A DNA stretch of 5,053 bases from an uncultured Bacilli bacterium (GTDB taxonomy: Bacteria; Bacillota_I; Bacilli_A; RF39; UBA660): NCBI GenBank assembly GCA_905235875.1, contig CAJONL010000038.1:1-5053 (forward strand), read 5' to 3'. The notes under the pieces are model-generated. The model did not search any database. It was not told the DNA's origin and was given only the letters and a program-made list of their open reading frames with translations. Shown here piece by piece: positions 1 through 4,937 of this stretch; the stretch's first letter is position 1; the number at the start of each line of letters is the position of its first letter. The position numbers were made by a program, and so were the translations under genes.

Positions 1-360
1 ATTGAATTTTGATTATGAAGATGGATTTAATAAAACAATATCAGAATTTAAAGTAATGGAAGTCGATACACATGAAGTAGAAAATGAAGCATATAAAAAA
101 TATCATATAAACCTTTTAAAAATTGTGGATAAGTATTAAAATGAAGAAGAGTTAAGCGAAGTAGAAAAATATTGTTTAGTGCTTGCTTTACATGATAGGA
201 AAGACTTAAATACTATATGTAATGGGGATGATAAGATGGAAGAAGCAGAAAAGAAACCAAAATTAAAATAGCTAAAGCTATGGTAAAAGAAAAAATTGAT
301 GTAGAGTCTATTGTAAAATGTACTGGACTTACAATAAAAGAAATAGAAGAACTTAAATGA
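1..360 (+). pseudogene. Remnant of a PD-(D/E)XK nuclease family transposase (Rpn-like), C-terminal part
   Basis: The frame beginning at base 2 is open from the window edge and reads like the C-terminal half of Rpn/PD-(D/E)XK transposase-family proteins: a stretch ending EFKVMEVDTHEVENE, then KKYHINLLKIVDKY. TAA at 137-139 interrupts it, and the same frame resumes at once with NEEELSEVEKYCLVLALHDRKDL, so a single AAA-to-TAA change would explain the stop. That frame ends at TAG 269-271. The family's typical tail (IAKAMVKEKIDVESIV, then TGLTIKEIEELK) continues one frame back to TGA 358-360, which implies a frameshift near 265-270. Intact relatives normally carry several dozen residues between these last two blocks, so an internal deletion is also likely. 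The conserved nuclease core would lie upstream of the window and cannot be seen. Family members are linked to recombination or mobile DNA; this copy looks dead. Family assignment is from remembered sequence patterns. Confidence 0.75.
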
Positions 361-377
361 TTTTTTATTTCTTTTTT
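336..377 (+). terminator. Possible weak A/T-rich intrinsic terminator after the transposase remnant
   Basis: AAAAGAAATA (336-345) is a perfect reverse complement of TATTTCTTTT (366-375) and is followed by a T-rich run. The loop is about 20 bases and the stem has only two G-C pairs, so it is much weaker than the other terminators in this window. It overlaps the end of the broken transposase frame and lies just upstream of the tex promoter, where a terminator would be expected. Confidence 0.4.
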
Positions 378-390
378 CTTTTGTTTCATT

Positions 391-409
391 TATAATAAAA
401 TATGGTGGT
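391..409 (+). promoter_or_regulatory. tex -10 box (391-396) and ribosome site (404-409)
   Basis: A consensus TATAAT at 391-396 is followed seven bases later by GGTGGT (404-409), one mismatch from the GGTGAT complement of the 16S tail, then AAAA and the ATG at 414. I see no good -35 at 17-18 bases. Transcription would be expected to start at about 402-404, so the ribosome site would sit almost at the 5' end of the mRNA. An ATG at 402 overlaps this site and is in frame with tex; see findings. Confidence 0.65.
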
Positions 410-413
410 AAAA

Positions 414-2534
414 ATGAATGATAATATAATTAAAGAATTAAGTTATAATTTGAATATTGGTATTGCTAGTATTAAAAATACTTTAAAACTTTTAGAGGAT
501 GGATCTACTATTCCTTTTATAGCTAGATATAGAAAAGAGGCTACTAAAGGGCTTGATGAAACTCAGATTAAAGAAATTAGTGATAGATATAATTATGAAC
601 TTAATCTATTAAAAAGAAAAGAAGATGTTATAAGATTAATTAAAGAAAAAGATATGCTTACTGATGAATTAGAAGCTAAAATTATGAAGTGTGAAAAGCT
701 GGTTGAGATAGAAGATTTATATCGTCCTTATAAAGAAAAGAAACTTACTAAAGGAGTTATTGCAGAGGGTAATGGACTTCTTCCTTTGGCTAAGATAATT
801 ATGTCTTTTCCTGATAAAAAACCTTTAGATATTGCTGATACCTTTAATTGTAAATTAGAGGATAATAATCAAAAATTAGAAGGTGCTTTTAATATTATTA
901 GAGAATTTATATCAGATAATCCTTACTATTCAAAATACATAAGAAATTATATTTTTAAAACTGGTAAGATTAATACTAGTAAAGTTAAAAATAGTATTGA
1001 TACTAATAAAGTATATGAAATGTATTATGATTTTACTGAGAGTATTAAATATGCCAAAGGGTATAGAGTTCTAGCTATTAATAGAGGTGAAAAAGAAAAA
1101 ATATTAAAAGTAAAATTTGATTATAATTTTGATGAAATATATTCTTATATAAGAAGTAAAGTTATAAAAAATGATAAAAGTCCATGTGTATATTTTGTAG
1201 AAGATGCTTTAAAAGATAGTTTAAAAAAACTTATTATTCCTAGAATTGAAAGAGAGATTAGAAAAGAACTTACTGATGAAGCAGATGTTTTGGCAATTAA
1301 AAACTTTTCAGAAAATTTACATAATCTTTTAATGACTCCTCCTGTGAAAGATGTAACTGTATTAGGATTTGATCCTGCTTTTAGAACTGGGTGTAAACTT
1401 GCAGTTTTATCTCCAACTGGTAATGTTGAAAAAATAGGAGTAATTTATCCACATGAGCCACAAAATGAAAAAGAAAAAAGTAAAAAAATAGTACTTGATT
1501 TAATTAATAAATATAATATAGATATAATTGCAATAGGAAATGGTACAGCTTCTCGTGAAAGTGAAGCGTTTATATCTGATGTGATAAAAGGTACAAATGT
1601 AAAATATGTAATAGTAAATGAAGCTGGTGCTTCAGTATACTCCGCATCTTCTTTAGCGAAAGAAGAATTTCCTGGTTTAAATGTATCTGAAAGAAGTGCT
1701 ATAAGTATAGGAAGAAGACTTCAAGATCCGTTATCAGAACTTGTAAAAATAACACCTGAATCAATAGGTGTTGGAATGTATCAACATGATGTAAATTCTA
1801 AGGATTTAAAAAATAGTTTGAGCTTTGTTGTAGAAAATGTAGTTAACAGTGTAGGTGTAAATATAAATACAGCTTCGCGTAGTATCCTTTCATATGTATC
1901 AGGACTTACTAAATCATCTATTGATAAAATACTTAATAAAAGAGATATTATTGGTAAATTTAAAGATAGAAATGAAATAGAAGGGGTATTAAGTAAAAAA
2001 GCTTATGAACAGTCTATTGGTTTTATGCGGATAATAGATGGATTAAATCCATTAGATAAAACTAGTATACATCCAGAAAGTTATGATTATGCTTATAAAA
2101 TACTTGATAAATTAAACTTGAAAGTTACTGATATAGGAAAAGATAATATTGCTGATAAATTAGAAAGTTTAAATTATGATGAGCTTGATTTTGAAATTGA
2201 CAAATATACTTTTGATGATATTATAAAAGCACTAAAAAAACCAATACTTGATCCAAGAGATGAAGTGGTAGCACCAATTCTAAAAAGTGATATTTTAACT
2301 ATTGATGATTTAAAGAGTGGAATGATGCTTGAAGGTACAGTTCGCAATGTGGTAGATTTTGGTTTATTTGTGGATATAGGCCTTAAAAATGATGGACTTA
2401 TTCATATATCTGAGATGTCTAATAGTTTTGTAAAACATCCAAGTGACCTCTTTAAGGTAGGAGATATTATTAAATGCTATGTAAAGGATATTGATAAAGA
2501 TAAGAAAAGGGTAAGTCTTACTTTAAAAAATTAA
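414..2534 (+). CDS. tex: Tex family S1 RNA-binding transcription accessory protein
   Basis: Tex is a cytoplasmic nucleic-acid-binding protein found across bacteria, linked to transcription and RNA handling. From ATG 414 it is 706 residues, within the usual range for the family. The N-terminal Tex domain is clear, with the family signature NTLKLLEDGSTIPFIARYRK near residues 22-41. The YqgF/RNase H-like domain follows from about 315 with GFDPAFRTGCKLAV (D320), then GNGTASRESE, NEAGASVYSAS (E403) and GVGMYQHDVN (H458, D459). Helix-hairpin-helix repeats span about 470-550. A C-terminal S1 domain covers about 636-705 (EGTVRNVVDFGLFVDIG and GLIHISEM). I prefer the start at 414 over the in-frame ATG at 402: family proteins begin close to this point, and the ATG at 402 lies in the ribosome site GGTGGT. 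It appears to have its own promoter; no clear terminator separates it from ylbD 41 bases downstream, so read-through is possible. Confidence 0.96.
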   Translation: MNDNIIKELSYNLNIGIASIKNTLKLLEDGSTIPFIARYRKEATKGLDETQIKEISDRYNYELNLLKRKEDVIRLIKEKDMLTDELEAKIMKCEKLVEIEDLYRPYKEKKLTKGVIAEGNGLLPLAKIIMSFPDKKPLDIADTFNCKLEDNNQKLEGAFNIIREFISDNPYYSKYIRNYIFKTGKINTSKVKNSIDTNKVYEMYYDFTESIKYAKGYRVLAINRGEKEKILKVKFDYNFDEIYSYIRSKVIKNDKSPCVYFVEDALKDSLKKLIIPRIEREIRKELTDEADVLAIKNFSENLHNLLMTPPVKDVTVLGFDPAFRTGCKLAVLSPTGNVEKIGVIYPHEPQNEKEKSKKIVLDLINKYNIDIIAIGNGTASRESEAFISDVIKGTNVKYVIVNEAGASVYSASSLAKEEFPGLNVSERSAISIGRRLQDPLSELVKITPESIGVGMYQHDVNSKDLKNSLSFVVENVVNSVGVNINTASRSILSYVSGLTKSSIDKILNKRDIIGKFKDRNEIEGVLSKKAYEQSIGFMRIIDGLNPLDKTSIHPESYDYAYKILDKLNLKVTDIGKDNIADKLESLNYDELDFEIDKYTFDDIIKALKKPILDPRDEVVAPILKSDILTIDDLKSGMMLEGTVRNVVDFGLFVDIGLKNDGLIHISEMSNSFVKHPSDLFKVGDIIKCYVKDIDKDKKRVSLTLKN

Positions 2535-2554
2535 ATATTATTTACTTTTAAACA

Positions 2555-2572
2555 TATAATTTTATAGGTGAT
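2555..2572 (+). promoter_or_regulatory. ylbDE -10 box (2555-2560) and ribosome site (2567-2572)
   Basis: TATAAT at 2555-2560 is followed after six bases by GGTGAT (2567-2572), a six-base match to the 16S tail complement, then AGT and ATG 2576. The -35 is poor (perhaps TTAAAT at 2531-2536, 18 bases upstream, overlapping the tex stop). The predicted leader is about ten bases. Because tex has no obvious terminator, this promoter may add to read-through from tex. Confidence 0.55.
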
Positions 2573-2575
2573 AGT

Positions 2576-2923
2576 ATGTCCTTAGATAGTTTTAAAAATT
2601 TTGTAAAAGATAAACCTAATCTAATTAATTATGTTGAATCTGGGAAAAGAACTTGGCAAGATTTTTATAATTTATACTCTTTATATGGTGATAAAAAAGA
2701 AGTATGGGATAAATACTTAAATAATACTAGTAATAATGTAGTTACTTTTAAAGATTTATTTGATACAGTTAAAAATATGGATGTTTCAAGTTTTAGAGAT
2801 AGTTTATCGTCACTTCAAAAGGGGATAGATTATATAGGTAATTTAGCTAAAGAAAAAGAAAGTAGTATTCCTAAAGCTATTAATCCTATAAAAAGAGATA
2901 TGTATAGGTATTTTGATGACTAA
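2576..2923 (+). CDS. ylbD: YlbD-like protein (spore coat YlbD family)
   Basis: This is a 115-residue soluble, helical, charged protein with no signal peptide or membrane span. Its N-terminal region matches the B. subtilis YlbD pattern I remember: FVKDKPNLINYVESGKRTWQ (residues 9-28), followed by a short aromatic stretch and a VWDKY motif near 43-47. YlbD was named as a spore coat protein in Bacillus, but relatives occur widely in Bacilli, so a coat role here is not established. Support for the call comes from the next gene, a YlbE-like protein that is also the neighbour of ylbD in Bacillus. The start is set by GGTGAT at 2567-2572. The stop codon overlaps the ylbE start by one base (TAATG at 2921-2925), indicating a coupled operon. 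The low-complexity Ser/Asn middle and the C-terminus are not conserved features I recognise. Confidence 0.8.
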   Translation: MSLDSFKNFVKDKPNLINYVESGKRTWQDFYNLYSLYGDKKEVWDKYLNNTSNNVVTFKDLFDTVKNMDVSSFRDSLSSLQKGIDYIGNLAKEKESSIPKAINPIKRDMYRYFDD

Positions 2924-3144
2924 TGAATATAATAGTACAGTATGAATTAAAAAGAGATTTTAGATATATTAAATATTTAAGAGAAAATTCTTTTTGGTAT
3001 AAATATTTAAATAGAAATTATAATTATTTAAAACCATTTAAAGAGGAAATGAAAAAAAGTTATAAATTAACTTTTGAAGATAAATTAGATAGGTTTAAAA
3101 CTAATTTAGATAGGGCAAAAGATTTTATTGATATATTTACATAA
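2923..3144 (+). CDS. ylbE: YlbE-like protein
   Basis: This is a 73-residue basic, aromatic-rich protein with no membrane span. It carries the YlbE family signature, LREN-x2-WY-x2-L-x-R (L19, R20, E21, N22, W25, Y26, L29, R31), then an FKEEMKKSYKLT block at 39-50 and a DRFKTNLDRAKDFID helix. In Bacillus ylbD and ylbE are adjacent, and the same pairing here strengthens both calls. The molecular function is unknown. ATG 2923 shares its A with the ylbD stop TAA; the nearest AGG-type site (AGGT, 2906-2909) is rather far, so translation probably depends on coupling to ylbD. The final codons form the upstream arm of the following terminator, and the TAA stop falls in its loop. Confidence 0.82.
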   Translation: MNIIVQYELKRDFRYIKYLRENSFWYKYLNRNYNYLKPFKEEMKKSYKLTFEDKLDRFKTNLDRAKDFIDIFT

Positions 3145-3161
3145 AAATATATCTTTTTTTT
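3130..3161 (+). terminator. Intrinsic terminator of the ylbDE unit
   Basis: GATATATT (3130-3137) and AATATATC (3146-3153) form a perfect 8-bp stem with an 8-base loop, followed directly by eight T residues (3154-3161). Only one base pair is G-C, but the long U tract and position at the end of ylbE make it convincing. The upstream arm is coding sequence of ylbE and the stop codon (3142-3144) lies in the loop. Confidence 0.75.
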
Positions 3162-3173
3162 GTTGTTTATTTT

Positions 3174-3193
3174 TGCTATAATTAATATGGTGA
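3174..3193 (+). promoter_or_regulatory. Extended -10 promoter (3174-3182) and ribosome site (3189-3193) for the first pilin unit
   Basis: TGCTATAAT (3174-3182) is an extended -10 element with a perfect TATAAT hexamer. No clear -35 is present because the T tract of the preceding terminator occupies that position. Six bases after the hexamer comes GGTGA (3189-3193), placed five bases before ATG 3199. An ATG at 3187 overlaps the ribosome site and is in frame, exactly 12 bases upstream, the same arrangement as at tex and nfo. Confidence 0.65.
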
Positions 3194-3198
3194 ATGAT

Positions 3199-3372
3199 AT
3201 GAATAATAAAGGTATGGCAAAGACTACTATGATTTATCTTAGTGTTATTTTATTTTCATTATTATTAATAACTACTTTAAGTGTAGTATCTACTAGTTAC
3301 ACAAATAAACATGATTTAATAAAAAAAACAAGTATAAAATTAAATGAATGTATTGGAAGAGGTGACTGTTAG
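3199..3372 (+). CDS. Small single-span protein, possible atypical minor pseudopilin
   Basis: I do not recognise a named family. The 57-residue product starts MNNKGMAKTT and has one strongly hydrophobic segment at about 11-31, then a short Lys-rich tail with two Cys (C51 and the last residue, C57). The N-terminus looks like a short prepilin leader (NKG before a hydrophobic helix), but the Glu at +5 of class III prepilins is absent and +1 would be Met, so processing by a prepilin peptidase is uncertain; some GspK/ComGG-type minor pseudopilins also lack that Glu. The tail is more basic than the N-terminus, which by the positive-inside rule argues against an exported tail. Its stop overlaps the start of a clear prepilin gene by one base (TAGTG, 3370-3374), so the two are co-translated. 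I chose ATG 3199 because GGTGA at 3189-3193 is well spaced for it. Longer in-frame starts (3160, 3187) lie in the terminator T tract or at the expected transcription start. Confidence 0.65.
   Translation: MNNKGMAKTTMIYLSVILFSLLLITTLSVVSTSYTNKHDLIKKTSIKLNECIGRGDC
3358..3365 (+). promoter_or_regulatory. Ribosome binding site that decides the GTG start at 3372
   Basis: AGAGGTGA (3358-3365) lies inside the last codons of the 57-residue gene, six bases before GTG 3372. It is a close match to the AGGAGGTGA complement of the 16S tail and supports GTG, overlapping the upstream TAG, as the prepilin start. Confidence 0.75.
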
Positions 3373-3812
3373 TGAATAGTAAAGGTTTTACTTTGATTGA
3401 AGTGCTGTCAGTTTTAGTAATACTTAGTATGGTATATTTAATAGCTATGCCTAGTTTAAATACAGTAGATAGAACTCGTAATATGAGCTTTATATCAAAC
3501 TGTAAACTAATATCTTCTAGGGCATACATAATGAGTACTGATGATAATTATAGTAGTTATTTTAATAATGGTAAAATATTTGTAAAGGATATTAATGGAA
3601 TAAGTAATTTAAAAGATCCTTATGATGGAGAAATTAAAAGTGATAGTTATGTTTTATTTACAGATGAACTAGAAGAAGGTGTTAAAGTAAGTAAAACATA
3701 TATTTATATAAAAACATGCAATGGTAATAAATGCCATGTTATTGGTGATATAAATGCTCCAGTAAGCGATAGTAAGTTAACTTATAAAGATGTAAAAGAA
3801 ATTAGTAATTAA
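3372..3812 (+). CDS. Type IV prepilin / pseudopilin (first copy)
   Basis: The 146-residue product begins MNSKGFTLIEVLSVLVIL, a textbook class III signal: a 5-residue leader ending in K-G, cleavage before Phe6, and Glu10 at mature position +5, followed by a hydrophobic helix to about residue 27 with Pro27. Such proteins are inserted in the membrane, cut and N-methylated by prepilin peptidase, and assembled into type IV or competence-type pili. The globular part has three Cys (C44, C116, C121), with C116 and C121 in a CNGNKC loop that could be disulfide-bonded outside the cell. Start is GTG, overlapping the previous stop by one base. Low-efficiency GTG start and coupling to a tiny upstream gene suggest a minor pilin. 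A DPYDG-x5-SYV stretch resembles the SPYGQ-x4-GSYV stretch of the second prepilin, so the two are probably distant paralogues. Which pilin subclass it belongs to (ComGC/D-like or type IVa) cannot be settled here. Confidence 0.9.
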   Translation: MNSKGFTLIEVLSVLVILSMVYLIAMPSLNTVDRTRNMSFISNCKLISSRAYIMSTDDNYSSYFNNGKIFVKDINGISNLKDPYDGEIKSDSYVLFTDELEEGVKVSKTYIYIKTCNGNKCHVIGDINAPVSDSKLTYKDVKEISN

Positions 3813-3845
3813 TTTGTTTACAAATAAAATATTAGATGATATAAT
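3812..3845 (+). promoter_or_regulatory. Strong promoter of the second prepilin gene, with a 14-bp palindrome over the -35
   Basis: TTTACA (3817-3822) and TATAAT (3840-3845) are separated by exactly 17 bases, the best sigma-A type promoter in the window. A perfect palindrome, ATTTGT-TT-ACAAAT (3812-3825), covers the -35 and begins at the last base of the upstream stop codon; it could be an operator. Transcription from about 3852 gives a leader of some 30 bases before ATG 3884. Confidence 0.75.
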
Positions 3846-3869
3846 TTTTATAGAGTTATAGAGTAGTTT

Positions 3870-3875
3870 AGGAGG
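3870..3875 (+). promoter_or_regulatory. Consensus AGGAGG ribosome site of the second prepilin
   Basis: AGGAGG lies eight bases before ATG 3884, optimal in sequence and spacing. It is the only full AGGAGG site in front of a gene in the window and implies high expression of this pilin compared with the first copy. Confidence 0.85.
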
Positions 3876-3883
3876 ATTAAAAA

Positions 3884-4318
3884 ATGAGATTAAATAAAAA
3901 TGGATTTACTTTAGTAGAACTTTTAGCAGTAATTGTAATACTTGCAACAATAGTCATGATAGCAGCACCTAATGTATCAACATATCTTGAAAATTCTAGA
4001 AAAAAAGCATTTGTGTTAAATGCAAAACAAGTAGTTGAGGCTGTATCTAATGATGTACTTCTTAATGGTAATAAGAATGCGTATAATATAGAAGATATTA
4101 ATAAACTTTTGGATTCAAAACATCGTTTAGTAACAAGTCCATATGGACAAGATTATTCCGAAGGTAGTTACGTTAAAGTGGAAAAAAATAGTGAAGGTGA
4201 AACAGTTTATAAAGTATGTTTAACAGATACTGGACGTAATGGTATTGAAGAAGCTAGTTATGATGAACTAGTAGATGATAACGTAAAAGTAGGAACAGCT
4301 AAAGAATGTAGTTATTAA
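3884..4318 (+). CDS. Type IV prepilin, probable major pilin (second copy)
   Basis: The 144-residue product starts MRLNKNGFTLVELLAVIVIL. The leader is seven residues ending in Gly7, mature Phe8 follows, and Glu12 is at +5, so it is a canonical class III prepilin for prepilin peptidase. The hydrophobic helix runs to about residue 29 with Pro29, followed by a helical stretch (YLENSRKKAFVLNAKQVVEA) typical of the pilin stalk. The C-terminal half has two Cys (C112 in YKVCLTDTG, C142 three residues from the end), spaced like the disulfide that closes the C-terminal loop of many type IV pilins. It has its own -35/-10 promoter, a possible operator and a perfect AGGAGG site, and ends in a terminator that uses its stop codon, so it forms a single-gene unit of likely high expression. 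No assembly ATPase, platform protein or peptidase is nearby. A competence-type (ComGC-like) role is an alternative to adhesion or motility. Confidence 0.93.
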   Translation: MRLNKNGFTLVELLAVIVILATIVMIAAPNVSTYLENSRKKAFVLNAKQVVEAVSNDVLLNGNKNAYNIEDINKLLDSKHRLVTSPYGQDYSEGSYVKVEKNSEGETVYKVCLTDTGRNGIEEASYDELVDDNVKVGTAKECSY

Positions 4319-4342
4319 GAAGACTTGTTTCTTCTTTTTTTA
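4316..4342 (+). repeat. 27-bp perfect direct repeat, copy 1 (stop codon plus terminator)
   Basis: Bases 4316-4342, from the TAA stop through hairpin and T tract to the next A, are identical to 4911-4937. Flanking bases differ on both sides. The two copies bracket the pair of small membrane protein genes. Confidence 0.9.
4317..4341 (+). terminator. Intrinsic terminator of the second prepilin gene
   Basis: AAGAAGA (4317-4323) pairs with TCTTCTT (4330-4336) around a six-base loop, followed by five more T residues. The first two bases of the stem are the last two bases of the TAA stop codon. The same sequence recurs at 4912-4936. Confidence 0.85.
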
Positions 4343-4343
4343 G

Positions 4344-4364
4344 ATTATTTAGTTTTTAAATAAT
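4344..4364 (+). promoter_or_regulatory. A/T-only dyad upstream of the 70-residue membrane protein gene, possible promoter area
   Basis: ATTATTTA (4344-4351) and TAAATAAT (4357-4364) form a perfect 8-bp inverted repeat with a five-base spacer. TAATAT at 4361-4366 could act as a -10, but I find no convincing -35. In sequence this rich in A and T such a dyad may be chance. The gene's ribosome site AGGAG follows at 4373-4377. Confidence 0.3.
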
Positions 4365-4386
4365 ATATGAATAGGAGTATGTTTTA

Positions 4387-4599
4387 ATGAAAAAGTATAT
4401 TTTAATATTTTTAATATGTTATTTACCAATTTCTATATTTTTTTATTATTTTTTTGGTAACATGAATTTTTTTGGAGATCAAGGCTTTCATCACATGACT
4501 TTTTCAGATATACTAGCTATTTTATTTTGGTGGTCAATGCCTTCTTCATTATTCGTTTCAGGTATTATTTATACCATTATAGATTCAATAAAAAAATAA
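4387..4599 (+). CDS. Small two-span membrane protein, unknown function
   Basis: I do not recognise this protein. It has 70 residues: Lys-Lys at the start, a first hydrophobic span at about 4-24 rich in Phe, Tyr and Ile, a short loop containing FGDQGFHHM (two adjacent His), a second span at about 41-66 with a Trp-Trp-Ser-Met-Pro sequence (W48, W49), and a Lys-Lys C-terminus. With basic residues at both ends, both termini are probably cytoplasmic and the His-containing loop outside. AGGAG at 4373-4377 lies nine bases upstream of ATG 4387; the closer ATG at 4379 is out of frame. No clear terminator follows, so it may be co-transcribed with the next small membrane gene 74 bases downstream. Size and layout would also allow a holin- or toxin-like peptide, but nothing specific supports that. 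Confidence 0.75.
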   Translation: MKKYILIFLICYLPISIFFYYFFGNMNFFGDQGFHHMTFSDILAILFWWSMPSSLFVSGIIYTIIDSIKK

Positions 4600-4614
4600 G
4601 GTGGCTCTTCTTTT

Positions 4615-4620
4615 TATAAT
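4615..4620 (+). promoter_or_regulatory. Possible -10 box for the 79-residue membrane protein gene
   Basis: A perfect TATAAT lies 54 bases before ATG 4674, but no -35 is recognisable and it sits in a T-rich stretch. If used, it gives a leader of about 45 bases. The ribosome site for this gene, GGAGG at 4663-4667, is clear and six bases from the start codon. Confidence 0.3.
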
Positions 4621-4673
4621 TGTTTTATTTACGTTTGTTTTAGTATTTTATTTAGAAGAAATGGAGGAAAATT

Positions 4674-4913
4674 ATGAATAATATTCCAACTGAGTATAAA
4701 CCAATATCTGCTTGGGGATATTTTGGATATCAATTACTTTTTGCAGTTCCTTTAGTAGGTTTAATACTTCTAATAGTATTTTCACTTGGAGGTACTAGAA
4801 ATATTAATTTAAGAAATTTTGCTAGATCATATTTTTGTATATATTTACTAGGTTTAATTTTTATTATAATATTATTTTTATTAGGTTATATGCCAATTAT
4901 TACTAATGTATAA
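4674..4913 (+). CDS. Small two-span membrane protein of a recurrent Firmicutes type
   Basis: The 79-residue product has a short polar N-terminus (NNIPTEYKPIS), an aromatic stretch AWGYFGYQ (13-20), a first span at about 17-38, a polar loop GGTRNINLRNFARSYFC (39-55), and a second span at about 51-74. The combination of Y-x-P-I-S-x-W-G-Y-x-G-Y, then IPLVG-like residues and an N-x-R-N-F/Y-A-R-S-x-F-C loop, is one I recall from many small uncharacterised membrane proteins of gut Firmicutes, sometimes joined to zinc-ribbon domains; no function is established. The basic, conserved loop is probably cytoplasmic, which would place both ends outside. Start is supported by GGAGG at 4663-4667. The gene ends in a stop-codon-embedded terminator identical to the one after the second prepilin. 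Confidence 0.85.
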   Translation: MNNIPTEYKPISAWGYFGYQLLFAVPLVGLILLIVFSLGGTRNINLRNFARSYFCIYLLGLIFIIILFLLGYMPIITNV

Positions 4914-4937
4914 GAAGACTTGTTTCTTCTTTTTTTA
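4911..4937 (+). repeat. 27-bp perfect direct repeat, copy 2 (stop codon plus terminator)
   Basis: This copy is identical to 4316-4342, starting at the TAA stop of the 79-residue gene. Repeat start points are 595 bp apart, so recombination between the copies would remove exactly the two small membrane genes. Confidence 0.9.
4912..4936 (+). terminator. Intrinsic terminator of the small membrane protein unit
   Basis: AAGAAGA (4912-4918) pairs with TCTTCTT (4925-4931) around a six-base loop and is followed by five more T residues. As in the upstream copy, the stem starts within the TAA stop codon. The loop and first base of the right arm contain TTGTTT (4920-4925), a plausible nfo -35. Confidence 0.85.

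Noticed and set aside
414..2534. Shift in Ile codon use within tex: my hand count gives ATA in about a third of Ile codons in the first half and a little over half in the second
   Set aside because: The count is small and made by eye, both halves carry intact Tex domains in the right order, and there is no other sign of a recombination joint.
3349..3369. A Cys-flanked GRGD sequence at the C-terminus of the 57-residue protein, resembling an integrin-binding RGD loop
   Set aside because: The codons for Arg-Gly-Asp are also the ribosome site (AGAGGTGA) of the downstream prepilin, which explains the residues by translation constraint. The basic tail may also be cytoplasmic.
3293..3529. A 78-codon open frame on the minus strand
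   Set aside because: It overlaps two better-supported plus-strand genes, has no recognisable family, and fits the antisense shadow expected from AT-rich coding sequence.
4606..4659. TCTTCT (4606-4611) complementary to AGAAGA (4654-4659), which could fold the leader of the 79-residue gene
   Set aside because: Only six base pairs across a 42-base loop in low-complexity sequence; it does not cover the GGAGG site, so a regulatory fold is not supported.
4316..4937. DNA uptake signal sequence, because the repeated hairpin lies by pilin genes and known uptake signals often sit in terminators
   Set aside because: Only two copies are visible and such signals are not established in Bacilli; a genome-wide count of the 27-mer core would be needed before proposing it.
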